Assembly: GCA_046350655.1 (NCBI GenBank)
Contig: JAXMAB010000017.1
Span: 1-30,894 of the forward strand
DNA length: 30,894 bases
Direction of reading: 5' to 3'
From: JAEUHO01 sp046350655
GTDB taxonomy: Bacteria > Planctomycetota > PLA2 > JAEUHO01
The notes beneath the pieces are model-generated. The model ran no database searches. It was not told the origin of the DNA and was given only the letters and a program-made list of their open reading frames with translations. Position numbers and translations under genes: made by a program. This document shows, piece by piece, positions 14,438 to 22,683 of the stretch. How positions within the stretch are numbered: position 1 is the stretch's first letter; every line of letters starts with the position of its first letter.

Positions 14438-15376
14438 CGCGGCCCCGCCGGGGTCGGAAGCGGTGGCCGAGCGCTCCGGGAACACCAGCAGGGCGACCCC
14501 GGCCGCGACGGCGACGGCCGCCCCGGCGAACGCGAGGCCCGGCCGCTCGCCGAGCACGAGCCACGCCACGAGCACCCCCACGAACGGCCCGGTGCCGAAG
14601 AGCGCCCCCGTCGTCGCGGTGCCGACCCGGCGCACGCTCGCGAGGTAGCCCACGAGCGCGCCGCCGAACCCGACGAGCCCGACGAGCGCGCCCCACGCGA
14701 GCGTCGCGCCGCCCGGCAGCGGCGGCACCTCGCCCGTCGCGGCGGCGAGGGCGAGCGCCGCGGCGCCGCCGAGGAGCCCCTTGTCGCGCGCGACGCCGAG
14801 GAGGTCGCGGTGGACGAGGTACCGCAGGAGGTTGCTGTCGGCGGACCAGCAGAGGCACGACGCGGCGATCCACGGCGCGCCCTCGAGGGACGCGCCGCCG
14901 TCGTCGCCGCCGACCGCGAACGCGCACGCGATGCCGCCCGCGAGCACGCACGCGGCGCCGACCCAGCGGCGCGGCGAGAGCCGCTCGCGGAACACCAGCA
15001 CCGCCAGGATCGGCGTGAACACGGTCTCGAGGTTGAGCAGCAGCGACGCCTCGTGGGCCGTCAGCCGCGCGAGGCCCTGCATGGCGCACCACGCGCCGAG
15101 CACGGGCCCGCAGGCCGTGGACGCGAGCAGGGCGAGCCGCCCCCGCCGGTGGTCGGCGTCGGTGCCGACGGCCAGCGGCGGGGCCCGGAAGCCGAGGCGG
15201 GTCGCGGCGAGGAAGAGCAGGCCGGTGGCGAGGGCGATCCACGCGCCGGCGGTCCACCGGCCGACGCCCTCGAAGACGCGTTGGGCGGCCGGGGCCCCGA
15301 CGCCGAACGCCACCGCCGCCAGCAGGCCGGGGACGGCGTCGGCGGGGCGGCGGAGGCGGGCGGGGGCGGCGGGCAC
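14435..15376 (-). CDS. EamA/DMT-superfamily transporter
   Basis: A 313-residue membrane protein with about ten hydrophobic segments in two similar halves, as in the EamA (DUF6) drug/metabolite transporter family. Recognisable pieces are SLLLNLETVFTPILAVLVFRERLSPRRWVGA in the first half (given here in parts: LETVFTPILAVLVFRERLS) and GTGPFVGVLVAWLVLGERPG in the second, the paired halves' E-R/G-E-R motifs. The exported compound is unknown. I chose the GTG at 15376 because TACCCT lies exactly six bases upstream, as at other apparently leaderless starts, and no ribosome-binding site exists. An upstream ATG at 15457 would overlap the divergent gene's control region. Confidence 0.85.
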   Translation of the reverse strand: MPAAPARLRRPADAVPGLLAAVAFGVGAPAAQRVFEGVGRWTAGAWIALATGLLFLAATRLGFRAPPLAVGTDADHRRGRLALLASTACGPVLGAWCAMQGLARLTAHEASLLLNLETVFTPILAVLVFRERLSPRRWVGAACVLAGGIACAFAVGGDDGGASLEGAPWIAASCLCWSADSNLLRYLVHRDLLGVARDKGLLGGAAALALAAATGEVPPLPGGATLAWGALVGLVGFGGALVGYLASVRRVGTATTGALFGTGPFVGVLVAWLVLGERPGLAFAGAAVAVAAGVALLVFPERSATASDPGGAA

Positions 15377-15382
15377 CGGCGA

Positions 15383-15388
15383 AGGGTA
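15383..15388 (-). promoter_or_regulatory. -10-like hexamer TACCCT before the EamA gene
   Basis: TACCCT (context CGTACCCT) on the minus strand, six bases before the GTG at 15376. It supports that start over the longer frame. Confidence 0.5.
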
Positions 15389-15466
15389 CGCGAGGCCCGG
15401 AAGGACGCCGCGGCGCGCGCCGTTCCACCGGTCGGCCCCGCGTCGGAGCCCCCGCACCGGGCCCGG

Positions 15467-15472
15467 TATCCT
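15467..15472 (+). promoter_or_regulatory. -10-like hexamer TATCCT before the spermidine-synthase-like gene
   Basis: TATCCT (context GGTATCCT) lies eight bases before the ATG at 15481, with no Shine-Dalgarno sequence. Confidence 0.5.
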
Positions 15473-15480
15473 CCAGCGCC

Positions 15481-16476
15481 ATGCCCGCCCTCCTGCTCCT
15501 CGCAGCCTGGATCTCGGGCACCGCCGCGCTGGTGGCCGAGACGATCTGGTTCCGCGCGCTCGGCCGCGGCGTCGGCACGTCGGCCGAGGCGCTCGCGGTC
15601 GTGTCGGCGTCGTTCCTCGGCGGCCTCGGGTTGGGCGCGGCGATCGCGTCGCGCCGCGCGCCGACGGCGCGCTCGCCCCTGCGGGCCGCGGCGGTCTGCG
15701 AGGGCGTCGCGGGCCTCCTCGTCGCGTTGTCGCCGTTCGCCCTGGCCGTCGTTCCCGACGCGCACCTCGCGCTGCTCGCGCTCCTCGGCGCGACCCCGGG
15801 CCCGTCGGCGTGGCCGGCCGCCCTCGTGGCGCTGCCGATCCTGGTGGTGCCGACCGCGTTCCTCGGCGCGACGCTGCCGCTGCTCGTGCGCGGGCGCGTG
15901 CGCGCGCTCGCGAGCGCCGGGCGGTGGACGGGGCTGCTGTACGGCGTCAACACGTTCGGCGCCGCGTGCGGGACCGTGGCCGGCCTCGTGCTCCTCGACC
16001 GGCTGGGCGAACGCGGCGCGCTGGCCCTCGCGGGCGCGGGGAACCTGCTCGCCGCGCTCGCGCTCCTCGCGGCCGACGGCGTCGCGGGCCGCGCCGCGAA
16101 GGCCGACGACGCGGCGGCGCCGGCCGCCCGCGCGCCGCTCCCGCCGCCCGCGGCGCGCCCGGCGAGGGCGCCGCTCGGGCGCTGTTCGCGACCGGCGCGC
16201 TGGCCCTCGCCGGCGAGGTCGTGTGGTTCCGCCTGCTCGACCCGATCACGGGCGTCCACGTCTTCGGGTTCGCGGTACTGCTGGTCGGCGTGCTGGTCGG
16301 CACGGCGCTCGGCGGGCTCGCGGGCGGCGTGCTCGCCGACCGCGCGCGCCGGCCCGACCTCGTCCTCGCGATCGTGGTCGCGCTCGCCGGCGTCGCGACG
16401 ACCGCGTCGGTGCTCGCCGCCGGCGCGACGCCCTCCCTCGCGCTCGTCGACGCCTCGGCGACGACGGGCGCGATGA
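15481..16476 (+). CDS. Membrane spermidine-synthase-like protein, N-terminal part (frameshifted)
   Basis: This frame starts at the ATG at 15481 and gives about 220 sensible residues with six hydrophobic segments. It opens SGTAALVAETIWFRALG, the hallmark of membrane-fused spermidine synthase homologues. After about 16150 the frame turns Arg/Ser-rich and runs on to a stop at 16476. The continuation of the protein is in the frame one base back, beginning near ALFATGALALAGEVVWFRLL at 16179. One base therefore appears to be missing between about 16120 and 16180, in an Ala/Pro-rich linker. It may be a sequencing error or a true inactivating mutation; GC-rich runs make an error plausible. The message may be leaderless. 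Confidence 0.75.
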   Translation: MPALLLLAAWISGTAALVAETIWFRALGRGVGTSAEALAVVSASFLGGLGLGAAIASRRAPTARSPLRAAAVCEGVAGLLVALSPFALAVVPDAHLALLALLGATPGPSAWPAALVALPILVVPTAFLGATLPLLVRGRVRALASAGRWTGLLYGVNTFGAACGTVAGLVLLDRLGERGALALAGAGNLLAALALLAADGVAGRAAKADDAAAPAARAPLPPPAARPARAPLGRCSRPARWPSPARSCGSACSTRSRASTSSGSRYCWSACWSARRSAGSRAACSPTARAGPTSSSRSWSRSPASRRPRRCSPPARRPPSRSSTPRRRRAR

Positions 16477-18983
16477 AGCGCGCGGCCACCGCGGCCGGGA
16501 CCGCCGCCCCGTCGTGGGACGCGCTCACGTCGGCCGCCTCCGACGCGATCTTCGCGGCGCGGGTCCGCGGCGCGTTGCTGACGGTGGTGCCGCCGCTGTT
16601 CCTCTTCGCGCTCGCCTACCCCCTCGCGGTGCGGGCGCGGGCCCGGTCCGTCGAGGGCGCGGCCGGCGCCGCCGGCACGGTCTACGCGTGGAACACGCTC
16701 GGCAACGTCGTCGGGAGCCTCCTGGCCGGGTTCCTCCTGCTCCCGGCCCTCGGGCCGTCCACGACGCTCCTCCTCCTCGGCGGCCTGGGCGTGATGGCGG
16801 GCGCGGCCCTCTGGCTCGCCGCGCCCGGCCCGCGGCCCGCGTGGGCGGCGTTCGTGATCGCGCTGCCGCTCGTCCCCGCGTCGCTGCCGGGCGCGGTCCG
16901 CGCGATCGAGGACGCCGCGCCCTCGCTGCCGGAGATCGTGCTCCTCGGGCGCTGGACGCCCGAGCTGCCGGTGCGCGACCGCGCGCAGACCCGCCTCCTC
17001 GCCGAGACGGTCGCCGGGACGTACCCGACGCCCGCGGGGCGCCCCGACGATCCGCCCGTCCGCCCGCGCGACGGCGTCATGAGCACGGTGGGCCTGCTCC
17101 TCGAGCGCGGGTCGGTGAAGCTCCGCCAGGGCGGGCTCGCCGAGTCGACGATCGTGCCGACGGACCCCGACGCCGGCACGGAGACCGAGGTCGCGCTCGC
17201 GCTCGTGCCCTACCTGATCCACCCGGGCGCGGAGACCGCGCTCGCGATCGGGCACGGCGCGGGCTGGACCGTCGAGACCCTGCTCGCCACCGACCTCGCG
17301 CGCGTGGACGTCGCGGAGATCGAGCCCGCGGTGCTCGACGTGGTCGACGAGTACCGGCCCGGCCCGCTGGCCGTCCGCACCGACCCGAAGGCGCGGCTGC
17401 ACCTGACCGACGGGCGCATCCTGCTGCGCCAGGCGGCGGCGCGCGGCGGCGCGTACGACCTCGTCGTGTCGCAGCCGAGCCACCCCTGGGTGCCGGGCGC
17501 GGGCCACCTGTTCACGCGCGACGCGTACCGGCTCGCCCGCGCGGCCCTGCGCCCCGGCGGCGTGTTCGCGCAGTGGCTCAACATCTTCAACATGACCGAG
17601 CCGCTGTTCCGCACCGCGCTCGCGTCGTGGCAGGGCGTGTTCCCGTACAGCTGGGTGCTCCTCTACAACGACGAGGTGCTGCTCGTCGGCTTCCTGGAGC
17701 CGCCCGTCGTGCACACGCTGCGCTGGCGGAACGCGCTCGACCGCGCGGCCGTCGGCGTGCGCGCGCGGGCCGCCGGCATCACCGGCGTCGAGGACGTGCT
17801 GCGGCGCCTGGTGCTCGACGGCCCCGGCCTCGCGAAGGTGCTCGGGCCGGACGCCGTCCCCTCGACGGACGACGACCCCCGGCTCGAGCTCGGCCTCGCG
17901 CGGTCGATCTTCCTCGGCGAGCGGACGTACTCCGAGCGCAACGCGGAGAAGTCGGCCATCTACGCGGCCCTCGCGTCCGCCTACCCGCCGGACTTCGCCT
18001 CGATCCTGCCCGACGCGCCCCTGCGCGACGCCGTGCTGGCCTCGACGGCGATGCGCTCCGTCGAGGTCGGCGGCGCGGCGGAGGCGTGGCGCCTCACGCG
18101 GAAGGCGCCCTTCGACGGCGGAGCCCTCGGACAGCGCGCCCGGGCCCGCGCGCGGCTCGCGGAGGCGAAGACGAAGGACGACGAGGGGAAGCGCGACGAG
18201 GCTCGGCGGCTGCGCGCCGACGCCATCGCGCTCCTCGACGCCGCCGTGCGCGCGTCGCCCGACGACGTCGCGCTGCGGACCGAGCGCCTCGGCGCGCTCG
18301 CGGACCACGGCGACGCGGCGCGGGCGGTCGCCGAGGGCGCGGAGCTCGTCGCGAAGCACCCCGACCACGGACCGATCCGCGCGCACTACGCCCGCGCGCT
18401 CATGGCCGCCGGCGACGAGACGGCCGCGCTGGAGGCGTTCCGGGCGGCGGTCGCCGCGCGCGCGCCGCGGGCCCCCGCGGGCACGGCGATGCAGCTCGCG
18501 CGCCGGCTGCTCGTCGCGGAGCCGACGCCGCTCGCGATCGAGGCCCGCGACGCGCTGCGCGCCGCCCCGGAGCTCCCGACCGACCGCGAGGCCCTCCGCA
18601 AGCTGCGCGAGCTCGAGATCAACACCGCGCCGCCGAGCGTCGAGGAGCCGCCGGAGGTGACCCGGGTCGAGAAGCTGCTGCGGGAGGCCGAGGCCACCTG
18701 GGGCGCGGAGCGCCTCAGGGTCGCGCGCCGCGGCGTCGACGACAACCGCCAGGCCGGCCTGGACGCCGCCCGCGACGCCACGCTCGGCCTGCCGACGAAC
18801 GCGGAGGCGTGGCGGCTGAAGGGCTGGTACGAGCTGCGCCTGCAGCGACCGGACGACGCGGTGAAGTCGCTCACGCGCGCGCTCCGGCACGCCGACGACC
18901 CCGCCGCCATGCGCCGGACCGCCGAGGGCTACCTGGCCCTGTTCGGGTACGGCGACCGCAAGCTCCCGGAGGACGCCCCGTGA
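16179..18983 (+). CDS. Membrane spermidine-synthase-like protein, C-terminal part with TPR-like tail (frameshifted)
   Basis: About 934 residues in the frame one base back from the N-terminal part. It begins with a second copy of the membrane motif (LALAGEVVWFRLLDPITG), followed by about six more membrane segments, so the joined protein has two six-helix halves. A spermidine-synthase-like Rossmann domain follows, with ALAIGHGAGWTVETLL (SAM/dcSAM-binding loop), VDVAEIEPAVLDVV and LVVSQPSHPWVPGAGHLFT. The last motif matches the PSNPW form of the fused family rather than the Asp-containing site of true polyamine synthases, so aminopropyl transfer is not assured. The last 300 residues are TPR-like helices. 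No start codon belongs to this part alone; gene callers may use GTG 16221 or ATG 16473. The stop overlaps the RNase D start. Confidence 0.75.
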   Translation, partial: ALFATGALALAGEVVWFRLLDPITGVHVFGFAVLLVGVLVGTALGGLAGGVLADRARRPDLVLAIVVALAGVATTASVLAAGATPSLALVDASATTGAMKRAATAAGTAAPSWDALTSAASDAIFAARVRGALLTVVPPLFLFALAYPLAVRARARSVEGAAGAAGTVYAWNTLGNVVGSLLAGFLLLPALGPSTTLLLLGGLGVMAGAALWLAAPGPRPAWAAFVIALPLVPASLPGAVRAIEDAAPSLPEIVLLGRWTPELPVRDRAQTRLLAETVAGTYPTPAGRPDDPPVRPRDGVMSTVGLLLERGSVKLRQGGLAESTIVPTDPDAGTETEVALALVPYLIHPGAETALAIGHGAGWTVETLLATDLARVDVAEIEPAVLDVVDEYRPGPLAVRTDPKARLHLTDGRILLRQAAARGGAYDLVVSQPSHPWVPGAGHLFTRDAYRLARAALRPGGVFAQWLNIFNMTEPLFRTALASWQGVFPYSWVLLYNDEVLLVGFLEPPVVHTLRWRNALDRAAVGVRARAAGITGVEDVLRRLVLDGPGLAKVLGPDAVPSTDDDPRLELGLARSIFLGERTYSERNAEKSAIYAALASAYPPDFASILPDAPLRDAVLASTAMRSVEVGGAAEAWRLTRKAPFDGGALGQRARARARLAEAKTKDDEGKRDEARRLRADAIALLDAAVRASPDDVALRTERLGALADHGDAARAVAEGAELVAKHPDHGPIRAHYARALMAAGDETAALEAFRAAVAARAPRAPAGTAMQLARRLLVAEPTPLAIEARDALRAAPELPTDREALRKLRELEINTAPPSVEEPPEVTRVEKLLREAEATWGAERLRVARRGVDDNRQAGLDAARDATLGLPTNAEAWRLKGWYELRLQRPDDAVKSLTRALRHADDPAAMRRTAEGYLALFGYGDRKLPEDAP

Positions 18984-20167
18984 CGGACGCGACGAACGAG
19001 CTCGTGGTGGTGGAGACGGCCGAGGGCCTCCTGCGGCTCGTGGACCGCCTCGCGCCCGAGCCGAGGATCGCGCTCGACACCGAGGCGAACTCGCTGCACG
19101 CGTTCCGCGAGCGGGTCTGCGTGGTGCAGCTGTCGGCGCCGGGGCTCGACGCGATCGTCGACCCGCTCGTCGTGCCGGACCTCGACCCGCTGCGCGCGCT
19201 GGTGGACCGCGACGACGTCGAGGTCGTCTTCCACGGCGGCGACTACGACGTCGCGATGCTGTCGCGCGAGCGCGGGTTCCGCTTCCGGCGCGTCTTCGAC
19301 ACGATGATCGCGGCGACGCTCCTCGGCGACCCCAAGGTGGGCCTCGCGGCCCTCGTCGAGGCGGCGCACGGCGTCGTCCTGTCGAAGAAGTACCAGACGT
19401 CGGACTGGGCGAAGCGGCCGTTCACGCCGTCGCACCTCGAGTACCTCCGCGGCGACACGCGGTTCCTCCTCGACCTGCGGGAGCGGCTCGCGATCCGGCT
19501 CCGGGACGCCGACCTCGAGGAGGAGGCCGCGATCGAGTTCCGACGGCTCGCGGAGCGCAAGGGCGTCGCGCCGGTGGACGACCCCGAGGCGTGGCGCGAG
19601 GCGAAGGACGCCGACAAGCTCGACGCGCGCGGCCGCGCCATCGCGGTGCGGCTGTGGGCCTGGCGCGACGAGCGCGCGAAGGCCCACGACGTGCCGCGGT
19701 TCCGCGTGATGAACGACGGCACCCTCGTCGCGATCGCGGCGGCGGCCCCGACCAGCGAGGGCGCGCTGTCCGGCGTCGAGGGCACGCACTCGGTGCTCCG
19801 CGCGGGCGACGGGCCCGCGGTCCTCGACGTGGTGCGGGCGGGCGCCGAGGCGGCGGCCCGCGGCGAGGCGCCGCCGGCCCCCGAGCGGCCGCGGCGGACG
19901 CCCGAGGAGCGGGCCCGCGCCGACGTGCTCCGCACCCTCGAGGACCGCATCCGCACCTGGCGCACCGAGGAAGCGAAGCGCCGCAACGTCCCGAACGTGG
20001 TCGTGCTGCCGAACGTCGCGATGCGCGCCCTCCTCGAGACGCCCCCGACGTCCGTCGAGGCGCTCGCGACGCACCCCGACGTCGGCGCGAAGCGCGCGGC
20101 CCGGTACGGCGAGACGATCCTCCGCCTGCTGCACGAGCCGATCCCGCCCGCGCCGCCGAAGCGCTGA
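18980..20167 (+). CDS. rnd: Ribonuclease D
   Basis: A 395-residue protein with the DEDDy 3'-5' exonuclease domain. It shows ALDTEANS (first Asp and Glu), FHGGDYDVAML (second Asp) and YLRGDTRFLLDL (Tyr and last Asp). Two HRDC domains follow: about residues 213-265 (ARGRAIAVRLWAWRDERA) and about 315-385 (LRTLEDRIRTWRTEEAKRR), as in classical RNase D, which trims 3' ends of tRNA precursors. The GTG start overlaps the upstream stop (GTGA), and GGAGG lies seven bases upstream, so translation is coupled to the spermidine-synthase-like gene. The catalytic set is complete. Confidence 0.93.
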   Translation: MTDATNELVVVETAEGLLRLVDRLAPEPRIALDTEANSLHAFRERVCVVQLSAPGLDAIVDPLVVPDLDPLRALVDRDDVEVVFHGGDYDVAMLSRERGFRFRRVFDTMIAATLLGDPKVGLAALVEAAHGVVLSKKYQTSDWAKRPFTPSHLEYLRGDTRFLLDLRERLAIRLRDADLEEEAAIEFRRLAERKGVAPVDDPEAWREAKDADKLDARGRAIAVRLWAWRDERAKAHDVPRFRVMNDGTLVAIAAAAPTSEGALSGVEGTHSVLRAGDGPAVLDVVRAGAEAAARGEAPPAPERPRRTPEERARADVLRTLEDRIRTWRTEEAKRRNVPNVVVLPNVAMRALLETPPTSVEALATHPDVGAKRAARYGETILRLLHEPIPPAPPKR

Positions 20168-20265
20168 CGCCCCGCGGCGCGGTCGTGCCCGTCGTGCCGC
20201 GGTCCTGAAGCGGTCGGGACGCGGTCGCGGGGCCGCCTCGACGCCGCGTCGAGCCGGCGCGCGCC

Positions 20266-20280
20266 GGGCCTCGCGGTCCC
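20266..20280 (+). repeat. GGGCCTCGCGGTCCC repeat core
   Basis: Exact core of the dispersed family in the 263-base gap between the convergent RNase D and acidic-protein genes. Confidence 0.75.
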
Positions 20281-20370
20281 CGGACCCGACCGAGGACCGG
20301 TCCGCGGGGGGCATGCCGACGTCCGCGCGCGGCGGCCGCCGGCCCGGCCGGACGCGCCGCCGGACACGAA

Positions 20371-20407
20371 CGCGCCCGGCGCCCCCCTCGAGGGAGCGCC
20401 GGGCGCG
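20371..20407. terminator. Strong 12-bp hairpin between convergent genes
   Basis: CGCGCCCGGCGC (20371-20382) pairs perfectly with 20396-20407. The loop itself contains the palindrome CCCTCGAGGG. It lies 23 bases beyond the acidic-protein stop and about 200 bases beyond RNase D. It is a likely intrinsic or bidirectional terminator, although no T-run follows. No gene is seen in 20168-20430. Confidence 0.6.
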
Positions 20408-20430
20408 CGAGGCCGGACGGGGCCCGGGGA

Positions 20431-20892
20431 CTAGAAGTCGTCGTCGTCGCCGCCGAAGTCGTCCTCGTCGTCGTCGTCGTCCTCTTCGTCCTCGTCCTCG
20501 TCCTCGTCGTCGTCCTCGTCCTCGTCGTCGTCGAGGTCGTCGTCCTCTTCGTCGTCGAGCTCCTCGTCGTCCTCTTCTTCCTCTTCCTCTTCCTCGTCGA
20601 GATCGTCCTCTTCCTCCTCGTCCTCGGCCTCCTCGTCGTCCTCGAGCTCGTCGTCGTCCTCGTCCTCTTCGTCCTCCTCGTCCTCGTCGTCCTCTTCCTC
20701 TTCCTCCTCCTTCTCGGCCGGCTCCTCCTCTTCCTCCTCCTCCTTCTTCTTGCGGCGGGGGCCGAGGAGCCACTCGAGGAGGGCCGCGGGGAACGTGTCC
20801 GACGACGCGGGCGCGGCGCCGCCGAAGGCCGACGCGTCGGCGGCGAGGACGGCGGAGAGGTCGAGGGACTGCGGGTCGCCGAGCTGGAACAT
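20431..20892 (-). CDS. Hypothetical protein with a 103-residue poly-Asp/Glu tail
   Basis: A 153-residue protein of unknown function. Residues 1-45 are an ordinary, slightly hydrophobic head (MFQLGDPQSLDLSAVLAAD, then FPAALLEWLLG). RRKKK at 46-50 forms a basic joint. Residues 51-153 hold 91 Asp/Glu out of 103, with single Leu, Ala, Phe and Gly residues between and an FGGDDDDF end. Such tails occur in histone chaperones and nucleic-acid mimics and may bind basic proteins or metals; none is identified here. The plus strand is a pyrimidine-only-like TCGTCC/CTCTTC microsatellite. The ATG at 20892 has GGAGA eight bases upstream, and the open frame with an ordinary head argues for a real gene. Confidence 0.65.
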   Translation of the reverse strand: MFQLGDPQSLDLSAVLAADASAFGGAAPASSDTFPAALLEWLLGPRRKKKEEEEEEEPAEKEEEEEEDDEDEEDEEDEDDDELEDDEEAEDEEEEDDLDEEEEEEEEDDEELDDEEDDDLDDDEDEDDDEDEDEDEEDDDDDEDDFGGDDDDF

Positions 20893-20927
20893 CACACGTC
20901 TCCGGGGGGGCCGGTCGAGGGCGCGTA

Positions 20928-20933
20928 GTGATA
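20928..20933 (-). promoter_or_regulatory. -10-like hexamer TATCAC before the acidic-protein gene
   Basis: TATCAC (context GGTATCAC) on the minus strand, 35 bases before the ATG at 20892. The same hexamer precedes mrp. Confidence 0.35.
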
Positions 20934-21002
20934 CCGGCGAGGGAGGGGGAGTCAAGCCGCACGGGCCCGTCGGACGGACCGACGGCCCCGCCCCGCCCCG
21001 GA

Positions 21003-21008
21003 TAGACT
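21003..21008 (+). promoter_or_regulatory. -10-like hexamer TAGACT before nadE
   Basis: TAGACT lies 25 bases before the GTG at 21034, with GAGG between them. Confidence 0.4.
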
Positions 21009-21033
21009 CGCCGCCCCGTTCTCGAGGTCCGCC

Positions 21034-22683
21034 GTGAAGATCGCCCTGGCCCAGATCAACACCACCGCCGGGGACGTGGCGGGGAACACCGCCCGGATCC
21101 GGGCCGCGGCCGAGCGCGGCCGGGCCGCCGGGGTGGACCTCGTCCTGCTCCCCGAGCTGGCCGTCCTGGGGTACCCCCCCCGTGACCTCCTGCTGCGGGA
21201 CGGCGTCGTCCGAGCGGCCGAGGCGGCCGTGGCCGGGCTCGCCCGCGACCTCGCCGGCTGCCCGCCCACCCTCGTCGGGACGGCCGTCCGCAATCCGGCC
21301 TCGACCGGCCGCGCGCTCTTCAACGCGGCGGTCCTGTTGCGCGGCGGGCGGGTGGACAAGGTCTACGCCAAGCGCCTGCTCCCGACCTACGACGTGTTCG
21401 ACGAGGCCCGGTACTTCGCCTCCGGGGACCGGCCGGTGGTCATCGACGTCGGCGGGCGCCGGGTCGGCCTGTCGATCTGCGAGGACGTCTGGGCCCAGGA
21501 CCTCGTGGACGGCCGCCGCCTGTACGACGTGGACCCGCTCGGCGACCTCGTCCGCGCCGGCGCCGAGATCGTCGTCAACCTGACCGCGTCGCCGTGGCAC
21601 CTCGGCAAGGACGAACACCGCCGTCGCGTCTTCTCCGACGCCGCCAAGCGCATCCGCCGCCCGATCGTCGCGTGCCACCTCGTCGGCGGGAACGACGACG
21701 TCCTCTTCGACGGCCGGAGCGCCGCGTACGACGCCGAGGGCCGGCTCGTCGCGCGCCTCGCCTCCTTCGAGGAGGACTTCGCCGTCGTCGAGCTGCCCGG
21801 CGCGCCGCCGATCGCGGTCCCGCCGCGCGACGAGGTGGACATCCTCCGCCGCGCCCTCGTGCTGGGCATCCGCGACTACGCCGCGAAGACCGGCTTCCGC
21901 ACGGCCGTCCTCGGCCTCTCCGGCGGCATCGACTCCGCGGTGACCGCCTGCCTCGCCGCGGAGGCCCTCGGCCCCGGTGCCGTCCACGCGGTCGCGATGC
22001 CCGGTCCGTTCTCGTCGCCCGCCAGCGAGGCCGACGCGCGGGCGCTCGCCGAGCGCGCGGGGCTTCCCTACCACGTCGTCCCCATCGGCCCGGCCTACGA
22101 CGCGTTCCGCGCGTCGCTCGCCCCGCACTTCGGCGGCAAGCCCTTCGACACCACCGAGGAGAACCTGCAGGCCCGCGCCCGCGGCACGGTCCTGATGGCG
22201 CTCTCGAACAAACACGGCCACCTCGTGCTCACGACCGGCAACAAGAGCGAGCTGGCCGTGGGCTACTGCACGCTCTACGGCGACATGTGCGGCGGCCTCG
22301 CCGTGATCGCCGACGTGTGGAAGACGCAGGTCTACCGCCTCGCCGCGACGCTGAACCGCGAGCGCGAGCTCATTCCGCCCTTCACGATCTCGCGGCCGCC
22401 GTCGGCCGAGCTGCGCCCGAACCAGACCGACCAGGACTCGCTGCCGCCGTACGAGGTCCTCGACCGGATCCTGCGGGCCCGCGTCGAGCGCGGCGTCTCG
22501 CTCGAGGAGCTCGTCGCCGCCGGCGAGGACCGCGCCGTCGCCACGAAGGTGCTGCGGCTCGTCGAGCGGAGCGAGTACAAGCGACGGCAGATGGCGCCGG
22601 GCCTCAAGGTCTCGCCCCTCGCCTTCGGGATCGGCTGGCGGATGCCGATCGCCCGTCCCACCGACCTCTCCGGGGAGCGTTGA
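21034..22683 (+). CDS. nadE: Glutamine-dependent NAD+ synthetase
   Basis: A 549-residue two-domain enzyme. The N-terminal nitrilase-type amidase has the Glu41 (LLPELAVLGYP), Lys113 (KRLLPTYDVFDE) and Cys149 (LSICEDVW) triad, so it frees ammonia from glutamine. The C-terminal synthetase has the ATP pyrophosphatase loop GLSGGIDSAV (SGGIDS at 296-301) and TTGNKSELAVGYCTLYGD. It amidates nicotinic acid adenine dinucleotide to NAD+, the last step of NAD+ synthesis. Its length matches the bacterial single-chain family. The GTG start has GAGG about eight bases upstream. Its stop overlaps the ATG of a small TIR-like gene (TGATG), so the two are co-translated. Confidence 0.96.
   Translation: MKIALAQINTTAGDVAGNTARIRAAAERGRAAGVDLVLLPELAVLGYPPRDLLLRDGVVRAAEAAVAGLARDLAGCPPTLVGTAVRNPASTGRALFNAAVLLRGGRVDKVYAKRLLPTYDVFDEARYFASGDRPVVIDVGGRRVGLSICEDVWAQDLVDGRRLYDVDPLGDLVRAGAEIVVNLTASPWHLGKDEHRRRVFSDAAKRIRRPIVACHLVGGNDDVLFDGRSAAYDAEGRLVARLASFEEDFAVVELPGAPPIAVPPRDEVDILRRALVLGIRDYAAKTGFRTAVLGLSGGIDSAVTACLAAEALGPGAVHAVAMPGPFSSPASEADARALAERAGLPYHVVPIGPAYDAFRASLAPHFGGKPFDTTEENLQARARGTVLMALSNKHGHLVLTTGNKSELAVGYCTLYGDMCGGLAVIADVWKTQVYRLAATLNRERELIPPFTISRPPSAELRPNQTDQDSLPPYEVLDRILRARVERGVSLEELVAAGEDRAVATKVLRLVERSEYKRRQMAPGLKVSPLAFGIGWRMPIARPTDLSGER

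Noticed and set aside
16120..16180. Programmed -1 frameshift in the spermidine-synthase-like gene
   Set aside because: No slippery heptamer of the usual kind and no clear downstream pseudoknot were seen. A missing base or sequencing error is simpler.
20431..20892. Pure microsatellite without a gene
   Set aside because: The frame has an ordinary 45-residue head, a ribosome-binding site, one uninterrupted frame and a hairpin after the stop, so a real gene is more likely.
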